A DNA stretch of 64,000 bases from Chryseobacterium indoltheticum (GCF_003815915.1 NZ_CP033929.1:2790001-2854000), one strand, 5' to 3'. Positions 1 through 9,143 are shown, numbered from the stretch's first letter. Program-made: numbers and translations. Notes: generated by a model from the sequence alone, not told the origin.

Positions 1-23
1 TCCTTTTTGTTAATTTAATTTTG

Positions 24-31
24 CAAATGTA
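24..31 (-). promoter_or_regulatory. Candidate -7 promoter box reading off the window
   Basis: On the minus strand this reads TAcaTTTG, which matches the Bacteroidota -7 consensus TAnnTTTG. It lies downstream of the UbiA gene and points leftwards, so it would serve a gene beyond the window edge. No clear -33 TTG was identified. Confidence 0.4.
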
Positions 32-63
32 AGAATAACCTGAGCTTTTTTAAAGCTTTTTTT

Positions 64-993
64 CTACAATTTACCTTCAATTCCGTTCAACAGCATTGCA
101 AGAATTCCGATGAAAACCCAGAAACGTAAAATATTGAGCGTAAGAAACTTAGTTCGTCTTGATGAATTTAAGAGAAGATAAATACAGATAACCATTACAA
201 ACAGACCCCCGGTAAAATAATAAGACATAAAACCTGAAATTCCGGTTTTGGTAATAAGCTTCATCGAAACTGCCATTGTGATGATCAGTAAAGAAATAAG
301 TATGATCTTGGTATTCTTGCTTTTAAAATAGTTGGGGATTGTGGTATAACCAAAAGCTTTATCAACACTTTTGGTTAAAGTATCTTTTACAATATCTATA
401 CATAAAAGAAACAAAAACAGAAAAACAGCCATTAAAAAAACTTTCTTTGAAAAAGTCTGGTAATACACCATCATCCCGAAAAACGGGTATAACGTCAAAC
501 TAACAAAAGTAAGATTATTAAGAATTAGAATTCGGCTCAGTTTATGACTGTAAAACCACATAAAGAACTGATAAACAACAAAGAAAATTAAAACTCTGTA
601 AGAAATATAAGTTGCTACTCCGAGCGAAATTACCGTTAAAGCCAAATAAACATACAGAAAATATTTCTGCTGAATAAAGCTCTGAATTCTTGTACGGAAC
701 GGCTTTACAATATGATCTTTTTCAAAATCGTAAAACTGATTGATGATTCCGCCTGCAAGTACGCTTAAAACAGTACAGAAAATGATGCCGTGAACTTTGA
801 AATCGAATACGAATTTGCTGAAGGATTCTTCCTGATTAAAAAGAAAAAAAGTAGAAACGTATAATGCAAAAGTAAGTAAAGCAGCCACAAAAAATCTAGC
901 TCCCAAAAGAAAGCCTACCAATTGCGAAAACCTGTAAAACAGAGATTTGGAAACAAAATTTTTCTGTTGGAAACTTTCTTTTTCAGAATTCAT
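64..993 (-). CDS. UbiA-family membrane prenyltransferase
   Basis: Integral-membrane enzyme of the UbiA superfamily, which moves a polyprenyl chain from its diphosphate to an acceptor. The first Asp-rich motif is NQFYDFEKD (residues 85-93) and the second runs from D200 to D211 (DIVKDTLTKSVD, followed by GYTTIP). Seven or eight hydrophobic segments fill the 309 residues, the usual family length. It follows the mevalonate kinase gene by 11 bases and is probably co-transcribed with it, so isoprenoid precursor supply and prenyl transfer are linked. Flavobacterial homologues in this position are often labelled geranylgeranylglycerol-phosphate geranylgeranyltransferase, but the acceptor cannot be read from the sequence; a quinone or another lipid is equally possible. 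Confidence 0.8.
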   Translation of the reverse strand: MNSEKESFQQKNFVSKSLFYRFSQLVGFLLGARFFVAALLTFALYVSTFFLFNQEESFSKFVFDFKVHGIIFCTVLSVLAGGIINQFYDFEKDHIVKPFRTRIQSFIQQKYFLYVYLALTVISLGVATYISYRVLIFFVVYQFFMWFYSHKLSRILILNNLTFVSLTLYPFFGMMVYYQTFSKKVFLMAVFLFLFLLCIDIVKDTLTKSVDKAFGYTTIPNYFKSKNTKIILISLLIITMAVSMKLITKTGISGFMSYYFTGGLFVMVICIYLLLNSSRRTKFLTLNILRFWVFIGILAMLLNGIEGKL

Positions 994-1004
994 TCCCGAG
1001 CATT

Positions 1005-1931
1005 TTAAAATCTGTAAATCACTTCTTTCTGGAAGCCATCAAGCATTTTTTCTGCTTTTTCGTAGTCTTTGGTGAAACCTAAAATATAGCCACCACCGCC
1101 ACTTCCGCAAAGTTTCAGGTAGTAAGCATTAGAATCTAAACCTTTTTTCCAGATGTTGAAAATACTTTCAGGAATCATTGGACGAAAATGTTCGTAAGCC
1201 CAATGAGAAAGCTTTTTGAGGTTTCTAAAAAACGGGTTCATATCTTTTTTAAGGAAAGAATCGATACAAGCGTTGTTGTAACGAATAAACTCTTCTTTCA
1301 GCGTTTTGCGGAAACCTTCAGTCTTCATTTTTTCAAAGAAAATCTGAATCATCGGTCCTGTTTCACCGGTAATTCCTGAATCAATCAAAAATATTGCACC
1401 TTTCCCTTCTTCACCTTTTGGAATGGCTACTTTATCTAAATTTTCTTTATTTTCGATAAGAATAGGAAGATTCATGTAGCAGATTAAAGGATCCATTCCT
1501 GAACTTTTACCATGAAAGTAGCTTTCCATTTCGCCAAAAACGGCTTTTATATTTTTAAGATTATCTTTTGAAATACTGTCAGGATCATGTTTTGTGAAGC
1601 TATATTTTTCGAAAATTGCGGCAACCAAAGCACCTGAACTTCCCACTCCATATCCCTGAGGAATATTAGAATCAAAGAAAAGTCCGTTTGAAATATCATC
1701 TTTTAGACGGTTTACATCTATTTTGAATTGCTCGGGAAGACTTAAATTTTCAAGAAAATCAGCGTATTTCTGTAAATGCTCGTTTGATTTTTTCTCAAAT
1801 TCTGATTCTGAGTCTGAAAACTTAAGAGCGCCTTTATAAAAGCTGTAAGGAACTACAAGACCTTGCGAATCTTCTATCATTCCGTATTCTCCGAAAAGGA
1901 TAATTTTAGCGTAAAATAAAGGGGTCGTCAT
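1005..1931 (-). CDS. GHMP kinase, probable mevalonate kinase
   Basis: ATP-dependent small-molecule kinase of the GHMP fold, most likely phosphorylating mevalonate in the cytosolic mevalonate pathway. The phosphate-binding motif PQGYGVGSSGALVAAI lies near residue 91, a catalytic-type DPLICY segment near residue 147, and the C-terminal GHMP motif CGSGGGGYILGF near residue 274. The length of 308 aa suits the family. It is the first gene of a two-gene unit with the UbiA prenyltransferase and has a good promoter just upstream. Substrate assignment rests on family and neighbourhood; phosphomevalonate kinase is the main alternative. Confidence 0.8.
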   Translation of the reverse strand: MTTPLFYAKIILFGEYGMIEDSQGLVVPYSFYKGALKFSDSESEFEKKSNEHLQKYADFLENLSLPEQFKIDVNRLKDDISNGLFFDSNIPQGYGVGSSGALVAAIFEKYSFTKHDPDSISKDNLKNIKAVFGEMESYFHGKSSGMDPLICYMNLPILIENKENLDKVAIPKGEEGKGAIFLIDSGITGETGPMIQIFFEKMKTEGFRKTLKEEFIRYNNACIDSFLKKDMNPFFRNLKKLSHWAYEHFRPMIPESIFNIWKKGLDSNAYYLKLCGSGGGGYILGFTKDYEKAEKMLDGFQKEVIYRF

Positions 1932-1951
1932 CTTGTGTAAATATCTTTATG

Positions 1952-1984
1952 CAAAGTTACTATTATTCTGCTGAATATTAACAA
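1952..1984 (-). promoter_or_regulatory. Promoter of the mevalonate kinase-UbiA unit
   Basis: Minus strand reads TTG (1984-1982), a 22-base spacer, then TAacTTTG (1959-1952). Both elements and the spacing fit the Bacteroidota consensus. The start codon at 1931 lies about 20 bases downstream of the box. Confidence 0.65.
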
Positions 1985-2004
1985 ATTTTGAGCCATTGTA
2001 TGAC

Positions 2005-3482
2005 TTATATCTTGGTTTTTAAGAATCTGATCAAAATTGCTCCTGCTGCAAAAAATACCGACATTGAGATAAAGGCATATTGCATATTATGAAACCTTTG
2101 GATAAACACACTGAAAATAAGCATTCCGCAAATGATTGCAATTTTTTCTAGTACATCATAGAAACTAAAATACGTTGTGTTTTCCATAGAATTTTCAGGT
2201 AACAATTTTGAGTACGTCGATCTCGACATTGCCTGAAGACCACCCATTACCAAACCAATTAGACCCGCCAAACCATAAAACTGAAGCTGCACATTCGGAT
2301 TTTCCTTATTTAAAGAATAAGCAGATAAACAGCAGGCGATCCAGATAATCACAGCAATAGTAATTACGTTTTTGTTCCCAATTTTTTAGATAATCTTGAA
2401 AATAAAAATGCACCAAAAATTGCAATAATCTGAATAACCAGGATTGTAATGATTAATTTGTATTTATCGGCTTCTTTAGGAAAAATTACTGTACTTCCGA
2501 AAGGAACTGCCATCAGAAAGATAGTCTGCATCCCGACACTGTAAAAGAAGAAACTCGATAAGAAAAATTTCAAAGCCTTATCTGAGAAAAGCTTGTTCCC
2601 CACTCTGAATAATTCTCTGAAACTCTCTTTAGCAATATCTTTATAGAAACTGATATTATCTTTTAAAACTTCAAAAAAGCCACCTTGCTCTTCATGTTTT
2701 TTAAAGATGTTTTTATAATTTAAAAGCACCAAATCTTTAGGAAGTTTCTCCTTCACATCTCCAAACTGCGGTAAATGTTTGAATGTATATTGTGAGAAAC
2801 CAAACCACCAGGCACCCGTTAATAAAAAGCTGATTCTTATATAAATTTTAGCCTGATCTGGCCCTTTTGCAACCACCTGAATTAAAACCAAACAAATAAT
2901 CAACAAAACTACAGAACCAATATACCCGTAAATATATCCTTTTGCAGACAATGCATCTTGTTTATCCGGAGTAGCAATATCCGGTAAAAACGAATTATAA
3001 AACACCAAACTTCCCCAAAAACCTACACTCGCTGTAATACTGAAAAGGAGTCCTAAAAATACATTTTCCATTCCTGTAAACATGGCTAATCCCATACAAG
3101 AAGTTGCTCCCAAATAACAGAAAAACTGTAAAAATGACTTTTTATTTCCAATCGTATCTGCTAAAGAAGATAAAAATGGAGATAATAATACCACTAAAAA
3201 GAATGAAATAGCGTAAGAAAAACTTAAAACCGCTTCCGGCTCATAAGTTTCTCCGAAAACCTTGATCATATTTCTCACCGGAATTTCCTGAATTTCCTTC
3301 GCTTCTGCTACGTACTCTTTCTTGTTGTACGCAGTGGTAAGAATGGTATAGTAAATTGGGAAGATCGCAGAGGTAATTACCAAAGAATAAACAGAGTTTG
3401 CCCAGTCGTAGACCGCCCAAGCTTTCATCATCTTTGGATTATTCTTTATATTTTGAGTTGGTTGAATTTCTGTTTCAGACAT
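2005..3482 (-). pseudogene. MFS transporter of the UMF1/Atg22-like type, split by a one-base shift
   Basis: Two consecutive reading frames form one major facilitator transporter. The upstream part starts at MSETEIQPTQ (3482), preferred over a Met 15 codons earlier because the upstream residues look untranslated and a TAnnTTTG box sits in between. It contains the family-typical AWAVYDWANSVYS and ends at a TAA at about 2374-2376, just after LSKKLGTKT. The second frame continues the protein (VITIAVIIWIACCLSAYS) to 2005. One extra A in the run of five A at about 2378-2382 would restore a ~500-aa protein with the usual number of membrane helices. This may be a real inactivating deletion or a homopolymer sequencing error. 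Substrate unknown. Confidence 0.75.
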
Positions 3483-3502
3483 TTTCAAACGAATTAGTTG
3501 CA

Positions 3503-3510
3503 CAAAAATA
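3503..3510 (-). promoter_or_regulatory. Candidate -7 box for the split MFS gene
   Basis: Minus strand reads TAttTTTG, 21 bases before the preferred ATG at 3482. It would place transcription start between this ATG and the earlier in-frame Met at 3527, which supports the shorter start. No convincing -33 TTG. Confidence 0.5.
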
Positions 3511-3620
3511 GAAAAACCGCTGAACATTCGGAGGTTTTTATTTTTTTTAGTCTAAATTTTATTGATTTGTTAAAATGGGAAAAGTTTTGTGATCATAGAA
3601 AAAATTAAAATTTGGACATA

Positions 3621-3653
3621 AAAAAACCAAAAACACGAATGCTTTTGGTTTTC
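3621..3653 (-). terminator. Rho-independent terminator after thiolase
   Basis: A 10-bp perfect stem (3624-3633 with 3644-3653, arms AAAACCAAAA/TTTTGGTTTT) with a 10-base loop and a T run on the minus strand. It lies 20 bases after the thiolase stop codon. Confidence 0.75.
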
Positions 3654-3673
3654 AATATAACAATAAACTAAAT

Positions 3674-4852
3674 TTACATATTTTCAATAACGATTGCGGA
3701 AGCACCACCACCACCATTACAGATAGCCGCAGCACCGTATTTAGCGTTATTTTGTTTTAATACGTTAATTAACGTTACAATGATTCTTGAACCAGAACTT
3801 CCAAGCGGATGTCCTAAAGCTACTGCTCCACCGTTTACGTTTACTTTAGCAGCGTCTAATCCTAAGATTTTATTGTTTGCCAAGCCAACTACAGAGAAAG
3901 CCTCGTTAAACTCGAAGAAATCGATATCTGAAATCTCAAGACCTGCTTTTTTAAGAGCAATCGGTAAAGCTTTTGCCGGAGCTGTTGTAAAGTTTTCAGG
4001 TTCCTGAGCAGCATCAGCATAAGAAACGATTTTTGCCAAAGGTTTTAATCCTAATTCTTCCATTTTCTCCTTAGAAACAAGAATCAAAGCAGAAGCACCG
4101 TCATTTAACGTAGATGCGTTTGCTGCAGTAACCGTTCCTTCTTCTTTTTTGAAAACTGTAGGAAGTGTAGGAAGTCTGTCGAAATTTACTGCTTTATATT
4201 CTTCATCTTCAGCGAAAATTACAGGATCACCTTTTCTCTGTGGAATTGAAACAGGAACAACTTCTTCAGCAAATTTCCCTTCGCTCCAAGCTTTTGCAGA
4301 TCTTTTGTAAGACTGAATTGCAAAATTATCCTGATCTTCTCTTGTAAAACTATAATCTGTTGCACATTTTTCGGCACAAACGCCCATGTGAACTTTGTTG
4401 TAAACGTCTGTAAGACCGTCTAGAACCATTCCATCCTGCATTTTTACATCACCTAATTTTGTGGCATTTCTTGCATTATAGTAATGAGGAACCATTGACA
4501 TATTTTCCATACCTCCTGCGATAATTACGTCTGCATCACCCGCTTTAATCGCCTGTGCAGCCATTGAAACAGCCTTCATTCCTGAAGCACAAACTTTATT
4601 GATCGTTGTAGAAGGAGTTTCGTTTGATAATCCTGCACCTAAAGCCACCTGTCTTGCCGGAGCCTGACCTTCACCTGCCTGAAGCACATTTCCCATGTAG
4701 ATTTCCTGAACGTTTTTAGGATCAAGATTTATTTTATCTAATGCTCCTTTTACCGCTGCAGTTCCTAATTTTGTAGCCGGAACTGTAGACAAACTGCCCA
4801 TAAAACTGCCTATTGGAGTTCTTACTGCGGAAACGATGAATACTTCTTTCAT
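3674..4852 (-). CDS. Acetyl-CoA C-acyltransferase (thiolase)
   Basis: Thiolase, condensing or cleaving acetyl-CoA/acetoacetyl-CoA in the cytosol. The nucleophile C88 lies in NKVCASGMKA, H348 in ALGHPLGSSGSR and the second cysteine C378 in CNGGGGAS, so the full catalytic set is present. At 392 aa it has the standard biosynthetic-thiolase length and the start MKEVFIVSAVRTPIG is typical. Given the mevalonate genes nearby, acetoacetyl-CoA formation for the mevalonate pathway is plausible, but ketone or fatty-acid breakdown also fits. It is followed by its own terminator and preceded by a small membrane-protein gene 52 bases upstream. Confidence 0.92.
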   Translation of the reverse strand: MKEVFIVSAVRTPIGSFMGSLSTVPATKLGTAAVKGALDKINLDPKNVQEIYMGNVLQAGEGQAPARQVALGAGLSNETPSTTINKVCASGMKAVSMAAQAIKAGDADVIIAGGMENMSMVPHYYNARNATKLGDVKMQDGMVLDGLTDVYNKVHMGVCAEKCATDYSFTREDQDNFAIQSYKRSAKAWSEGKFAEEVVPVSIPQRKGDPVIFAEDEEYKAVNFDRLPTLPTVFKKEEGTVTAANASTLNDGASALILVSKEKMEELGLKPLAKIVSYADAAQEPENFTTAPAKALPIALKKAGLEISDIDFFEFNEAFSVVGLANNKILGLDAAKVNVNGGAVALGHPLGSSGSRIIVTLINVLKQNNAKYGAAAICNGGGGASAIVIENM

Positions 4853-4904
4853 ATCTTCTTTAATTTTATTTTATTAATTTTTTCTTTTAATTCAATTTCA
4901 AAAT

Positions 4905-5294
4905 TCACTGAGTTTTCTGCTTATTTTTCACGAAAAGCATAATGAGAGCTCCCAAAAACTCTGCAAACCAGCCCCATCTCAGTTTTATTGTTCCTGCAAA
5001 AGCTTCCGTCCAGGATTTGAAAGGTAAAAAACTGAAGTAGCTCGCCGCCTGATATTTTACAGCAAATAAAGTGAACACAAAAAGGATCAACAGAAATACG
5101 GCAAAAGTATTGACTAAAACCGAACGGTTGTTGACAATCCCGAAAAGCGCACATGCACAGAATATCCAGCAAAATATAGCCAGATAATGATCGAGCTGCC
5201 AATAGTTCCAATTTCCGATAATAGGGACGTGAACAAGCGGAAGAAAACTTCCTGCGATCACCAAAATCAACCCTAAAAGCTGTAAATTTTTCAT
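4905..5294 (-). CDS. Small four-helix membrane protein of unknown function
   Basis: I do not recognise the family. The 129-aa protein has four hydrophobic segments (about residues 5-25, 37-55, 60-80 and 105-122), short charged loops and a basic C-terminus (KNKQKTQ), which suggests an inner-membrane protein with four helices. It reads towards thiolase, with only 52 bases between them, so the two could be co-transcribed. No catalytic motif is visible. Confidence 0.6.
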   Translation of the reverse strand: MKNLQLLGLILVIAGSFLPLVHVPIIGNWNYWQLDHYLAIFCWIFCACALFGIVNNRSVLVNTFAVFLLILFVFTLFAVKYQAASYFSFLPFKSWTEAFAGTIKLRWGWFAEFLGALIMLFVKNKQKTQ

Positions 5295-5344
5295 TGTTTT
5301 ATTTTACAATTTTAATTGAATCTTACAATGCCAAAATACAAAAA

Positions 5345-5371
5345 AAAACATACTTTTTATAAGTATGTTTT
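5345..5371 (-). terminator. Terminator-like hairpin in the 5295-5564 gap
   Basis: An 11-bp perfect stem (5345-5355 with 5361-5371) closes a five-base loop and is followed on the minus strand by a run of T. It lies about 190 bases after the outer-membrane gene at 5565. The remaining sequence of this 270-base gap is plain AT-rich DNA in which I see nothing else. Confidence 0.6.
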
Positions 5372-5564
5372 AAAATCATTTATTTGAGATTGATAATATT
5401 ATTTAGACAGATGTATTGTATAAAATTTATCAATTATTTAATGTTAATTTAATTTTTATGAATATTTAAAAATTAATATTTAGTAATTATAAAGCAATCT
5501 GTACTCCATATTAACTGTATAGCAAACCATTATCATTAAAAGTATTGCAAAATATTTCTGAAAA

Positions 5565-6659
5565 TTAAAATGTCAATGCCCAAAGATCTATACCGATTTG
5601 TATTCCTTTTTTGTTACGAATCAATGCGTCATTATTAAAAATAGGGGTAAAATCTTTCATTACATAAATATTAAATCCGAAATATTCTATCGAAATTTTT
5701 CCGCCAAATATAAAAGGATTTAATCCTTTTGATACTGATTCCCGGTTGTACACACGGTTTCCAAAATCATTTTTATACTGAAGATGCATTTTATCATTTA
5801 TTTTAGTTCCGCCATAAAGTCCTACTCCTACGCGCAATTGTTTTTTGGTATTATCAATATAACGTACTCCTTCGTAATCTTTATATTTTGGATTTAAAAC
5901 AAATATCGCTTCTATAGGGACGTAAATATAATCTGTTCTCAACCATGCACTTTTGAAGTTGTTTCCTCTAAAATCTGTGATGTAAAGATTTTTATCATCC
6001 TGTGCAAAGATTTTATCCCCGGAAGGAACGATAGTTTCAAGTCTCCATCCTAATCCTAGACGGTAAAAAACGGGGCTTGTCGTTTTACCTAACTGATTTT
6101 CATAACGCAAAGAGAAGTTTCCGGACATAGAATTTTTCAGTTCATTTCCTTTAGAAAAATCGAAAAACTTCTTATTTGTGAAATTGATCATAGAGATACC
6201 AGCGACGTATCCAAAACTCTTTAGATAATTCTTGGGATCTTCGGGCTCATCATATTCAGGTTGTTCAAAAGTAAGATCCAATAAAGCACCTCTTGCTGTT
6301 CTGAATAGATTATTATTTTTAGTAAGATTGCTTTCAAAAAGTGCTCTTCTTACTGTTTTTCCTGTTATTTCTTCGTATTCATCTTTCTGTCGATCGATTT
6401 CGTCATTTATAATCGCTTCGTATCGAATGGCTGCTGTATTTTTCTGTTCATTCATCTCGTTCTCAGAGATCTCACCGCTTTTCATTTTCTTTTCAAGCAG
6501 ATCAAATTCAACATTCATTTTGTTTCGTTCTTCAATAACCACGCTGTCGATTTTGTTTGTATAATTTTCCATCTGTTTTCTCAAAGTTGTTTTACTTTGG
6601 GAATAGCCGATTGAGAACAGAAACATAAAAGCTCCCGTTAAAAGTATTCTTTGTTTCAT
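5565..6659 (-). CDS. Secreted coiled-coil / outer-membrane barrel protein
   Basis: Family not recognised. A signal peptide (MKQRILLTGAFMFLFSIGYSQ) is followed by a charged, probably coiled-coil segment (about residues 25-105, rich in Glu, Lys and Met). After it comes a region of alternating short beta-like strands that ends in the aromatic residue F364, as in outer-membrane beta-barrels. The gene is the last of a three-gene unit: ECF sigma factor, single-TM protein, this protein, with 9 bases separating it from the TM gene. The context suggests an envelope protein that belongs to, or is controlled by, a cell-surface signalling system. Confidence 0.6.
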   Translation of the reverse strand: MKQRILLTGAFMFLFSIGYSQSKTTLRKQMENYTNKIDSVVIEERNKMNVEFDLLEKKMKSGEISENEMNEQKNTAAIRYEAIINDEIDRQKDEYEEITGKTVRRALFESNLTKNNNLFRTARGALLDLTFEQPEYDEPEDPKNYLKSFGYVAGISMINFTNKKFFDFSKGNELKNSMSGNFSLRYENQLGKTTSPVFYRLGLGWRLETIVPSGDKIFAQDDKNLYITDFRGNNFKSAWLRTDYIYVPIEAIFVLNPKYKDYEGVRYIDNTKKQLRVGVGLYGGTKINDKMHLQYKNDFGNRVYNRESVSKGLNPFIFGGKISIEYFGFNIYVMKDFTPIFNNDALIRNKKGIQIGIDLWALTF

Positions 6660-6668
6660 ATTGATGAG

Positions 6669-7382
6669 TTATTGTTTTTCGTCTGTGTTGTTGCTGCTAT
6701 TAAAAATTGTAATAAACTCCGGACTTACGCTTATTCTGTTAATTTTAATAATTCCTAGCCTTTTTGTATTTTCAGGTGCATTTTTTTTCTGCTCGACACT
6801 GTATTTGCGCTGAAAAATAAGATCGTTTGCGGTAATATATTTTACCTTCATTTCTTTCACAACTGGTTTTGTTGTCGCTAACTGAGGCGATTCATTAATT
6901 AGCTGTTCAGGTTTGTTATTAATCTCGATCTCAGGCTTTACACCAATCTGAAACTCTGTATTTCCAATTTTCGGAGTTTCTTTTACTACTTTATTTTGGG
7001 TTTCAACCAATATTTCGGATTGTTTTTTCTGAGTCTTTTCTGATTTAATAATTATTTCAGAATTAGTGCTTGGTTCTTCCTTTTTATTCTTAGCAATAGA
7101 TTTAACATTCTCTGTTGGTTTACTATTATTTTCAATAGTTTTTTTAACTGCAATAGCTTGTTTAGATTTTGAAAATTGATCATAATTAAAATAAAACAAA
7201 GTTCCAAAAGAGACTAAAAGAACAATTATTGCAGCATATTTCCACCATTGAAAAAGCGGTTTTTGCACTATTTTAGAATCATTATCTAACCCAAGTTCGA
7301 TTTGATCCCAAAGATTCTCAGAAGGCTTTATTTCGAGGTCTTCGTAATCAGTTTTTAATTGTTTCAGTATTTTTTTGTCCAT
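6669..7382 (-). CDS. Single-pass membrane protein, probable anti-sigma factor
   Basis: The 237-aa protein has a cytoplasmic N-terminal segment (residues 1-45), one hydrophobic helix (about 46-66, WWKYAAIIVLLVSFGTLFYF) and a long Lys/Glu/Asn-rich periplasmic tail. This is the layout of flavobacterial anti-sigma proteins, although no zinc-type HxxxCxxC motif is present. It overlaps the upstream ECF sigma gene by 35 bases, which implies translational coupling. The anti-sigma role is inferred from layout and context, not from a recognised domain. Confidence 0.6.
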   Translation of the reverse strand: MDKKILKQLKTDYEDLEIKPSENLWDQIELGLDNDSKIVQKPLFQWWKYAAIIVLLVSFGTLFYFNYDQFSKSKQAIAVKKTIENNSKPTENVKSIAKNKKEEPSTNSEIIIKSEKTQKKQSEILVETQNKVVKETPKIGNTEFQIGVKPEIEINNKPEQLINESPQLATTKPVVKEMKVKYITANDLIFQRKYSVEQKKNAPENTKRLGIIKINRISVSPEFITIFNSSNNTDEKQ

Positions 7383-7902
7383 TTTCTTTTGCTTTTAAAT
7401 AATCTGCAATCCATTTTTTGGCTTTGCTGAGCTGACTTTTGCTTGTGCCTTCCGATATATTCAGTATTTCTGCGATTTCCTGATGTTTTTTATCTTCAAA
7501 AACGTACAGATTAAAAATCAATCGATAGCCCGTCGGCATTTGAGAAAAAATTTCTTCGATGTCAATCTTATTTACACTTTCATCCAATTCCTCTTCCTGA
7601 TAATCATCGGCAATTTCGATATCTGAATAAAGAATATTCTTATTTTTCCTTACAAAGCTTATCGAATCGTTGACGACAATTTTCCTCAGCCAAAATGGAA
7701 AACTTTTCCAGTCGTTGCAGTCGTTGATCTTATTGAAACACTTTAGAAAAGAGTTTAATAAGATATCTTCTGCATCATGAATATTATTCGTGTAAGAATT
7801 TGAAACCGCCAGCATTTTAGCTGAAAACAAATCGTAAAGCGCTTTTTGAGCTCTCCGATCCTGTTTCTTGGCAAGTTTAAAATTTTCTTCTAAATGCTTC
7901 AT
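7348..7902 (-). CDS. ECF-type RNA polymerase sigma factor
   Basis: Alternative sigma-70 family factor of 184 aa. Region 2 covers about residues 20-90 (with the NIHDAEDILLNSFLKCF segment) and region 4 covers about residues 112-165, with a helix-turn-helix in HQEIAEILNISEGTSKSQL. It is the first gene of the unit with the membrane anti-sigma-like protein and the secreted barrel protein, so it probably responds to an envelope signal and may drive its own operon. No regulatory site could be assigned upstream. Confidence 0.88.
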   Translation of the reverse strand: MKHLEENFKLAKKQDRRAQKALYDLFSAKMLAVSNSYTNNIHDAEDILLNSFLKCFNKINDCNDWKSFPFWLRKIVVNDSISFVRKNKNILYSDIEIADDYQEEELDESVNKIDIEEIFSQMPTGYRLIFNLYVFEDKKHQEIAEILNISEGTSKSQLSKAKKWIADYLKAKENGQKNTETIKN

Positions 7903-7960
7903 GTACTAGTTTCTATCTATAAGACGGTGCAATTTGAAAATGGTTGCCTAAAAGTAAAAA

Positions 7961-7990
7961 AAATTGCACCTTTTTTCAAAGGTGCAATTT
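7961..7990 (-). terminator. Strong terminator after the M43 protease gene
   Basis: A 13-bp perfect stem (7961-7973 with 7978-7990) and a four-base loop, followed on the minus strand by T-rich sequence. It lies 21 bases after the stop codon of the protease gene. Confidence 0.8.
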
Positions 7991-8011
7991 TAATGATAGT
8001 ATGAAATAAAA

Positions 8012-8986
8012 TTATTGTGCAAAAGAATATCGTGGACCACCTGCCTGGAAAATCGCAAGCATTCTGCTTTTTTGGTCTGTAGAGAACATAAACATTGCTC
8101 TGTCATCCACATAATCCATATAATTCATGGTCATTTCTACAGGATTTCCAGTACAGCTGCTGTAATGTGGATACGTCGGCGCACCATAATTAGCAGTGTT
8201 GTGTGATGGTGTATCATTACAATAATCAGTTCCGCAAGTTGCATCTCCCCAAATATGACGAAGATTCATCCAATGCCCCACTTCATGTGTGGCAGTTCTC
8301 CCCTGATTAAAAGGATATACAGCTGTTCCTGTAGTTCCTACATATCTAGAATCTATAACTACGCCATCCGTAGCACTTGATCCTCCCGGAAACTGAGCAT
8401 AGCCTAAAGTTCCTCCTCCAATTGTACACACCCATAAATTTAGTTTAGTTGTAGGTGATATCGGTGATAAACCTCCCTGTGCAGATTTTTTCATTGTATC
8501 TCTAGTTCCCCAAGAAGTTTTTTTCGTTGATTTTCTTACGACCTGATCCAAAACGAATCTTATTCCCACATTTGCTTTTACATTAGAAAAAGCTGTTGGA
8601 ACATTATTATAATCACTGTTTGTAGCGTTGAAATCTTTATTCAATACATCAATCTGTGATTGAATTTGTGACTGTGAAATATTTTCTGCAGAATTTCTGT
8701 ACAAAACATTTACTACAACAGGAATTTCAATAACTCCGTTTACTAATCTGGATTCAAAATTTTCGTTGAGTTTTTTTTGGGTAAACATTTCAATATCTGA
8801 AATCTTCTTTGCTAATGAAGGATTTTCAGCGATTTGATCTTTCAAAACATCATCAGCTGCACAGCTTCTTCGAGCAGTAACATCAGTTGTGGCATTCTCT
8901 TCTGATTGGTTTTCGATTTTCTCGTCAGACTCACAGCCTGCCAGAATAGCAGAAACTATTCCTAGCATAAAAATTGCTTTTTTCAT
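8012..8986 (-). CDS. M43-family (pappalysin-like) zinc metalloprotease lipoprotein
   Basis: Secreted or surface zinc endopeptidase. The signal peptide ends in a lipobox (AILAGC, lipid-anchored C18). The metzincin zinc site HEVGHWMNLRH spans residues 234-244 (H234, E235, H238, H244), and the Met-turn is MNYMDY near residue 287. Several cysteines around 251-256 and 278 may form disulphides. The length of 324 aa matches pappalysin-like proteases of Bacteroidota. It is a single-gene unit with its own promoter box and a strong terminator. Substrate unknown; a nutritional or virulence role is only inference. Confidence 0.9.
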   Translation of the reverse strand: MKKAIFMLGIVSAILAGCESDEKIENQSEENATTDVTARRSCAADDVLKDQIAENPSLAKKISDIEMFTQKKLNENFESRLVNGVIEIPVVVNVLYRNSAENISQSQIQSQIDVLNKDFNATNSDYNNVPTAFSNVKANVGIRFVLDQVVRKSTKKTSWGTRDTMKKSAQGGLSPISPTTKLNLWVCTIGGGTLGYAQFPGGSSATDGVVIDSRYVGTTGTAVYPFNQGRTATHEVGHWMNLRHIWGDATCGTDYCNDTPSHNTANYGAPTYPHYSSCTGNPVEMTMNYMDYVDDRAMFMFSTDQKSRMLAIFQAGGPRYSFAQ

Positions 8987-9049
8987 TGTAATTTGGTGTT
9001 AATTATGTTAAATCGCTTTGTTATTATCAAATAAATAACAGAAACATTA

Positions 9050-9057
9050 CAAATATA
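9050..9057 (-). promoter_or_regulatory. Candidate -7 box for the M43 protease
   Basis: Minus strand reads TAtaTTTG, giving a leader of roughly 60 bases to the ATG at 8986. No clear -33 TTG. Confidence 0.5.
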
Positions 9058-9143
9058 ACATTTTTTTAATACTACACTCTATTTTAATAAAAAAATATTA
9101 AAATTTGCTGATTTCAGGGTTTTAACTGGTATAATAAAATAAA

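Noticed and set aside
43..57. Terminator for the UbiA gene at the left edge
   Set aside because: The AGCTTT/AAAGCT hairpin has its T run on the plus strand, so it would serve a plus-strand gene outside the window, and the stem is short.
2364..2390. Programmed -1 frameshift in the MFS gene
   Set aside because: The shift direction would be -1, but the local sequence (ACA AAA ACG) is not a canonical X XXY YYZ slippery heptamer in the reading frame and no downstream stimulatory structure stands out. A simple one-base deletion or sequencing error is more likely.
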